From assembly GCF_034653275.1 (NCBI RefSeq), contig NZ_JAYEES010000004.1, positions 1 to 64,000 of the forward strand: a stretch of 64,000 bases of DNA, in the 5' to 3' direction. A program made the translations under genes and the position numbers. Position 1 is the stretch's first letter. Every line of letters begins with the position of its first letter. The notes beneath the pieces are model-generated. The model was given only the letters and a program-made list of their open reading frames with translations. It did no database searches and was not told where the DNA came from. Positions 60,729 through 64,000 of the stretch are shown in pieces. This DNA is from Nitrospirillum sp034653275 (GTDB taxonomy: Bacteria > Pseudomonadota > Alphaproteobacteria > Azospirillales > Azospirillaceae).

Positions 60729-62144
60729 TCAGGCCGCCGGCGCCAGCAGCCATAGCAGGAACAGCACCAAAGGTAGGTGGAACAGCAGCTGGGTAAAGCT
60801 GAAGCCGACGATATCCTTGGCCTTCAGGCCCAGCACGCCCAGCAACGGCAGCATCCAGAAGGGGTTGATCAGGTTGGGCAGGGCCTCGGCCGCGTTGTAG
60901 ACCTGCACCGCCCAGCCCTTGTGGGCGTTCACGTCGATGGCGGCCTGCATGACGTAAGGCGCCTCGATGATCCACTTTCCGCCGCCCGACGGCACCAGGA
61001 AGCCCAGGATGGCGGAATAGACGCCGATGACGACGGGGAAGGTGCCGCCGCTGGCCAGGCTGACGAACAGGTGTGCCAGATGGTGGGAAATGGACTGCCC
61101 GTCCGATCCCGGCACCTGGGTCAGCAACTGGGCGATGGCGCCGTAGAAGGGGAACTGGATCAGGACGCCCGCGGTGCTGGGCACCGCCTTGGACACGGCG
61201 GCCAGGAAGCTGCGCAGCCGCCCATGCAGCAGCAGGCCCAGCATGATGAAGAAGAAATTGTAGGTGTTGAGGTTGGAGATGACGCTGAGGGCCGGCTTGT
61301 TCTGGAACTCATGCACCAGAAAACCGGCGCCCAGCGCCACGATGACCAGCGGCAGGATGGGCGTCAGCTCCAGCCAGTCGCCCGGCCGGGTGGCGTCCGC
61401 TTTCTCGGCGGCGGCCTCCGTCACGTCCACGCCCAGGTCGGCGGCGGTGCGGGCCCGCGCGTCGCCGGGGGCGGAGTAATAGGCGATGGCGACGGACGCC
61501 AGCAGGATCACCAGGCCCATCACCATGGACTGCCACAGGAAGATGGTCTGGCTCAGGGGAATGATGCCGGTGATGTCGGCCACCGCCTTGGGCAGGCTGG
61601 CCGGGTTGGCCTGCAGCATGGCGGCGGATGAGCTCAGGCCCAGGGCCCAGGTGGCGCCCAGGCCCAGGTATGCCGCCGCCCCCGCCGCCCGGTAATCCAC
61701 GCGGATGTCCTGGCGCCGGGCCAGGGCCCGCACCAGCAGGGCACCCAGCACCAGGCTGAGGGCATAGTTGAGGTAGGAGGCCGCCATGCTGACGAAGGCG
61801 GTGAAGGCGACCGCCCCCCGGCCGGTGGCCGGCACCCGCGCCAGCCACTCGATCAGCCGCAGCACGGGCGGCGAGCTGGCCACGACATAACCGGTGATCA
61901 CCACCATGGACATCTGGATGGTGAAGGGGATCAGGGACCAGAACCCGTCGCCCACGCCGGCGGCGACGGCACCCACCGGCGCGCCCGTGGCCAGGTTGCC
62001 GGCGGCGACTATGATGACACCCAGGACCACGAACACGAAGGCGTCGGGGAACCATGTCTCCGCCCAGCGGGTGAAGGCGATGGCACCGCGCGCCAGCATC
62101 CCCTCGTCGCCCGCCCCGGCGCTTTCCATCTTATTGATTGCCAT
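60729..62144 (-). CDS. atoE: AtoE-type short-chain fatty acid transporter
   Basis: 471 residues, about 12 helices. Family features: the N-terminal FTRWAETWFPDAFVFVVLGVIIV, LGLGATWALGLSSSAAMLQANPAS (about 152-175) and the LVPSGGGKWIIEAPYVMQAA motif (about 400-420). AtoE imports short-chain fatty acids such as acetoacetate or butyrate across the inner membrane. GGAGGAAAC ribosome site before ATG 62144. The acetoacetate decarboxylase-like gene at 34.6 kb is not adjacent, so a common pathway is only a possibility. Confidence 0.88.
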   Translation of the reverse strand: MAINKMESAGAGDEGMLARGAIAFTRWAETWFPDAFVFVVLGVIIVAAGNLATGAPVGAVAAGVGDGFWSLIPFTIQMSMVVITGYVVASSPPVLRLIEWLARVPATGRGAVAFTAFVSMAASYLNYALSLVLGALLVRALARRQDIRVDYRAAGAAAYLGLGATWALGLSSSAAMLQANPASLPKAVADITGIIPLSQTIFLWQSMVMGLVILLASVAIAYYSAPGDARARTAADLGVDVTEAAAEKADATRPGDWLELTPILPLVIVALGAGFLVHEFQNKPALSVISNLNTYNFFFIMLGLLLHGRLRSFLAAVSKAVPSTAGVLIQFPFYGAIAQLLTQVPGSDGQSISHHLAHLFVSLASGGTFPVVIGVYSAILGFLVPSGGGKWIIEAPYVMQAAIDVNAHKGWAVQVYNAAEALPNLINPFWMLPLLGVLGLKAKDIVGFSFTQLLFHLPLVLFLLWLLAPAA

Positions 62145-62227
62145 TCACGTTTCCTCCACGCGGGTCTCTCCCCACAGCCATTAACCTTAGCGGCGGGGGC
62201 GGGGAAAACCAGCGGGAAGGTGGGGTG

Positions 62228-62809
62228 TCATATCCCCTCGTCCGGGGTCTTGAACACCCGGGTGCCGCAGATGTGGTCGTGGCCGGCGGTTTTCTGATCG
62301 GTGAAGGCCACCATGAGGTAGTTGACGAACAGGGCCACGCCGACGACCACCGCCACCGCCAGGTACAACAGGGGTGCCGTCTTGGCCTGGGATTGCATCA
62401 GCAGCAGCGGCAAGGGCAACAGCTCCTGCACGCCGATGCGGGCGAAGGCGATGCCCGGGCCCACCCGCCCGCCGTCGGGCCGCCCCACCACCAATGTCAT
62501 GAAGCGTTTGCCCGGCGTCGCGCGCATGCCGCCGGCGACGAACAGCGTATGGTATGTGAGGTACAACGCGATATTCACCACGGTTGCCGTGGGCAGGCCC
62601 AACGCGCCCTGGTATGCCTCGCCGGCGGCGGTCGCCTGGGTCCTCAGGGGATAGCCGAAGGTCAAGGATGCGGCCAGCGAGGCCACGAACAAGATCAACA
62701 TGTCGATGAGGGCCGCGAGGGCGCGGCGCCAAAAGCCGCCGTACGTCCAGCCGACGGGGATGGCGCTGTTTTGTGAGGGAAGGGCGGGGGCGGTCGTCTC
62801 GACGCTCAT
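62228..62809 (-). CDS. RDD-family membrane protein
   Basis: 193 residues from ATG 62809. RDD domain: the RRALAALIDMLILFVASL region (conserved R and two D of the name are represented by R-x-x-A-x-x-D), followed by three to four helices and TPGKRFMTLVVGRPDG (the G-K-x-x-x-x-L motif). RDD proteins may act in ion or solute transport; the role here is unknown. Upstream codons to 62866 are weak. Confidence 0.82.
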   Translation of the reverse strand: MSVETTAPALPSQNSAIPVGWTYGGFWRRALAALIDMLILFVASLAASLTFGYPLRTQATAAGEAYQGALGLPTATVVNIALYLTYHTLFVAGGMRATPGKRFMTLVVGRPDGGRVGPGIAFARIGVQELLPLPLLLMQSQAKTAPLLYLAVAVVVGVALFVNYLMVAFTDQKTAGHDHICGTRVFKTPDEGI

Positions 62810-63247
62810 GAACCCTCTGTCCTTTGGTTGAGGGGCGGGTCCATGAGGGTAGGCCCATCGGAGCATGAGGACAATGCCGCCACACCAAGTGTCACCGTCT
62901 TGAATGAGACGGGGCCGGTGAAGGCGGCGGCAGTGCCTGAAATATTATCGCCATTAAAACGCCGTTTACGCTAAATCAGGATGATGTGCCGAGTTAATTG
63001 GCCGTTCATCCCAAGTAAATGGCGCTGTGATTATTGTGTGGCGACTCTTATCACCCTCTTCCCAATAGGGCAAGGGGGTGAGCGTGACGATTTGTTGACT
63101 GTGTGTGGACTTGTGACGAGTTGTGACAACTCGCGCAACGCCAGGGGGCGTCGGGTCGGCACATTTCAATCATTGAGGCATGCCGCGGGCAGCTCGCTGT
63201 AATCGCCTGGGGCGGGCACGCCCCTGGCGTAATGACCGGTATAGGAC
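62810..63247. other. Gap upstream of the RDD gene
   Basis: About 440 bases, AT-richer than the neighbouring coding DNA. It contains the palindrome CGAGTTGT-G-ACAACTCG at 63117-63133 and a G/C hairpin at 63204-63229 (CGCC-T-GGGGCG with CGCCCC-T-GGCG), the latter just after the protease stop. No convincing gene. Confidence 0.5.
63117..63133. promoter_or_regulatory. Operator-like dyad
   Basis: Perfect 8-bp inverted repeat CGAGTTGT-G-ACAACTCG with a repeated TTGTGAC nearby (63111-63117 and 63121-63127). Located about 300 bases upstream of the RDD gene. Regulator unknown. Confidence 0.5.
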
Positions 63248-64000
63248 TCAGGGTTGCTTTTTATCGTCCGGCTGGCCGCCGGTGGCGCCGTCCGCCGCAG
63301 GTTCGGCCTCCGGCATCACACGGCGCAGGCGCGGACCCATCACCTGGAAAACCGGACCGCCGACATACGAGAAATAAATCTTGCGTTGGCTGTGGGAGAC
63401 GAACATGTGGTGAGCCCGCAAAAAGTCCAGGCCCAGCAGCATTTCGGGCACCTCGCGCCCGCCATGGCTGAACAGTTCGCCAAAGCGCAGACGGACGTGC
63501 TTGATCTCCTCGTCCCCCAGGCGAAAACTGTCGAAGACGCCGATGTAGTCCTGCACCTGATCGTCACCGACGCCCATGGCTTTGCCGCTGCGCGTCACGC
63601 CGGGGCTTTCCGGTGTCAATCCGGCCCGTGCCGCCGCCCGTTCGGTTAATACCGATGTGGAGGCACCGGTATCCAGGATGGCGCGTATTTCCTCACCGTT
63701 GATCAAGACGTTGAGCCAAATCTTCGGATTCTCTTTCGAGAAGCGACTGAACTCCGCCTCATTGAAAGTGTCCGTCCAGTAGGCGAGGGCGACATCCTCG
63801 CAATCCTTCGGCTGGAACAAGCTGACCTTATTATGCGCGATATCAATGTCCAGATCGAATTTCGACAGGAAGTTCTCCCCCATCAAGCCGAAGATTTGCT
63901 GGTTGTCCGACAGGTCGTGGTTGGTGAATACTGGATAGTCGATATGGTGGGCTTTCCAGTCCCCCAACCGCAATTCCTCGATCCTGGCTTCCTCGACGGT
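63248..64000 (-). CDS. Retropepsin-like aspartic protease, cut at the window edge
   Basis: The frame is open to the last base at 64000, so the N-terminus lies beyond the window. The visible 250 residues hold the tail of one aspartic-protease-like domain (GLMGENFLSKFDLDIDIAHN near the start) and a second with the catalytic motif ILDTGASTSVLTERAA followed by MLLGLDFLRAHHMF (the flap/second-half GLDFL). Two such domains in tandem are typical of bacterial retropepsin-like or PDZ-linked proteases. Likely exported, but the signal peptide cannot be seen. The C-terminus is polar and Lys/Asp-rich. Confidence 0.8.
   Translation of the reverse strand, partial: TVEEARIEELRLGDWKAHHIDYPVFTNHDLSDNQQIFGLMGENFLSKFDLDIDIAHNKVSLFQPKDCEDVALAYWTDTFNEAEFSRFSKENPKIWLNVLINGEEIRAILDTGASTSVLTERAAARAGLTPESPGVTRSGKAMGVGDDQVQDYIGVFDSFRLGDEEIKHVRLRFGELFSHGGREVPEMLLGLDFLRAHHMFVSHSQRKIYFSYVGGPVFQVMGPRLRRVMPEAEPAADGATGGQPDDKKQP

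Overview
The window is high-GC, densely coding bacterial DNA, by eye near 70% G+C with strong G/C preference at third codon positions. Family content fits an alphaproteobacterium of the Rhodospirillales/Azospirillaceae type: glyQ-glyS followed by ppdK, many TonB-dependent receptors, Tat-exported redox proteins and several GT2/GT4/GT9 glycosyltransferases. The species cannot be fixed from sequence reading alone. I saw no rRNA, tRNA, CRISPR array, insertion sequence or phage gene, so this looks like chromosome backbone with accessory operons.

Layout. 0-5 kb: divergent GT2 glycosyltransferases, a SAM methyltransferase with a regulatory domain, and a small membrane-anchored Cys4 protein. 5-9.4 kb: adhP, then a minus-strand operon of a fused APH/P-loop kinase with cbpA and cbpM. 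9.7-15.7 kb: glyQ, glyS (with a sharply bounded low-GC patch) and ppdK. 15.8-18 kb: a periplasmic binding protein, an Lrp regulator and a divergent pair encoding an unknown protein and an ACT-domain protein. 18-22 kb: a TonB receptor, APH-like kinase and PnuC transporter operon. 22-26 kb: a Fur-box-preceded haem-type receptor with a DUF6607-like exported protein, then DUF1304. 26-31.6 kb: a TonB receptor and an exported RidA, Tat FAD amine oxidase and cytochrome c operon. 32-39 kb: transporters, an acetoacetate decarboxylase-like enzyme, an SDR/HxlR pair and a chemoreceptor-like protein without a recognisable signalling tip. 39.6-44.4 kb: GT4, ygfZ, GT9 and O-antigen ligase. 44.4-54 kb: a small orphan protein, an NMO-like flavoprotein, two SDRs with a divergent LysR, an epimerase, a second binding protein, and MFS with PadR. 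54-58.2 kb: modE-like regulator, a WD40-like periplasmic protein and modABC with a perfect ModE box. 58.4-64 kb: a Ser/Thr-rich protein, glutathione peroxidase, GNAT, a lipoprotein, AtoE, RDD and a retropepsin-like protease cut by the window edge.

How genes work together. Three uptake themes recur: TonB receptor plus PnuC plus kinase (probably a vitamin or nucleoside), haem-type receptor under Fur control, and molybdate import by ModABC under ModE control. The RidA, amine oxidase and cytochrome c genes look like one exported amine or amino-acid oxidation module. GT2, GT4, GT9 and WaaL-like proteins point to lipopolysaccharide or O-antigen assembly. Several regulators (Lrp, HxlR, PadR, LysR) lie beside or across from their likely targets with dyad symmetries in the gaps.
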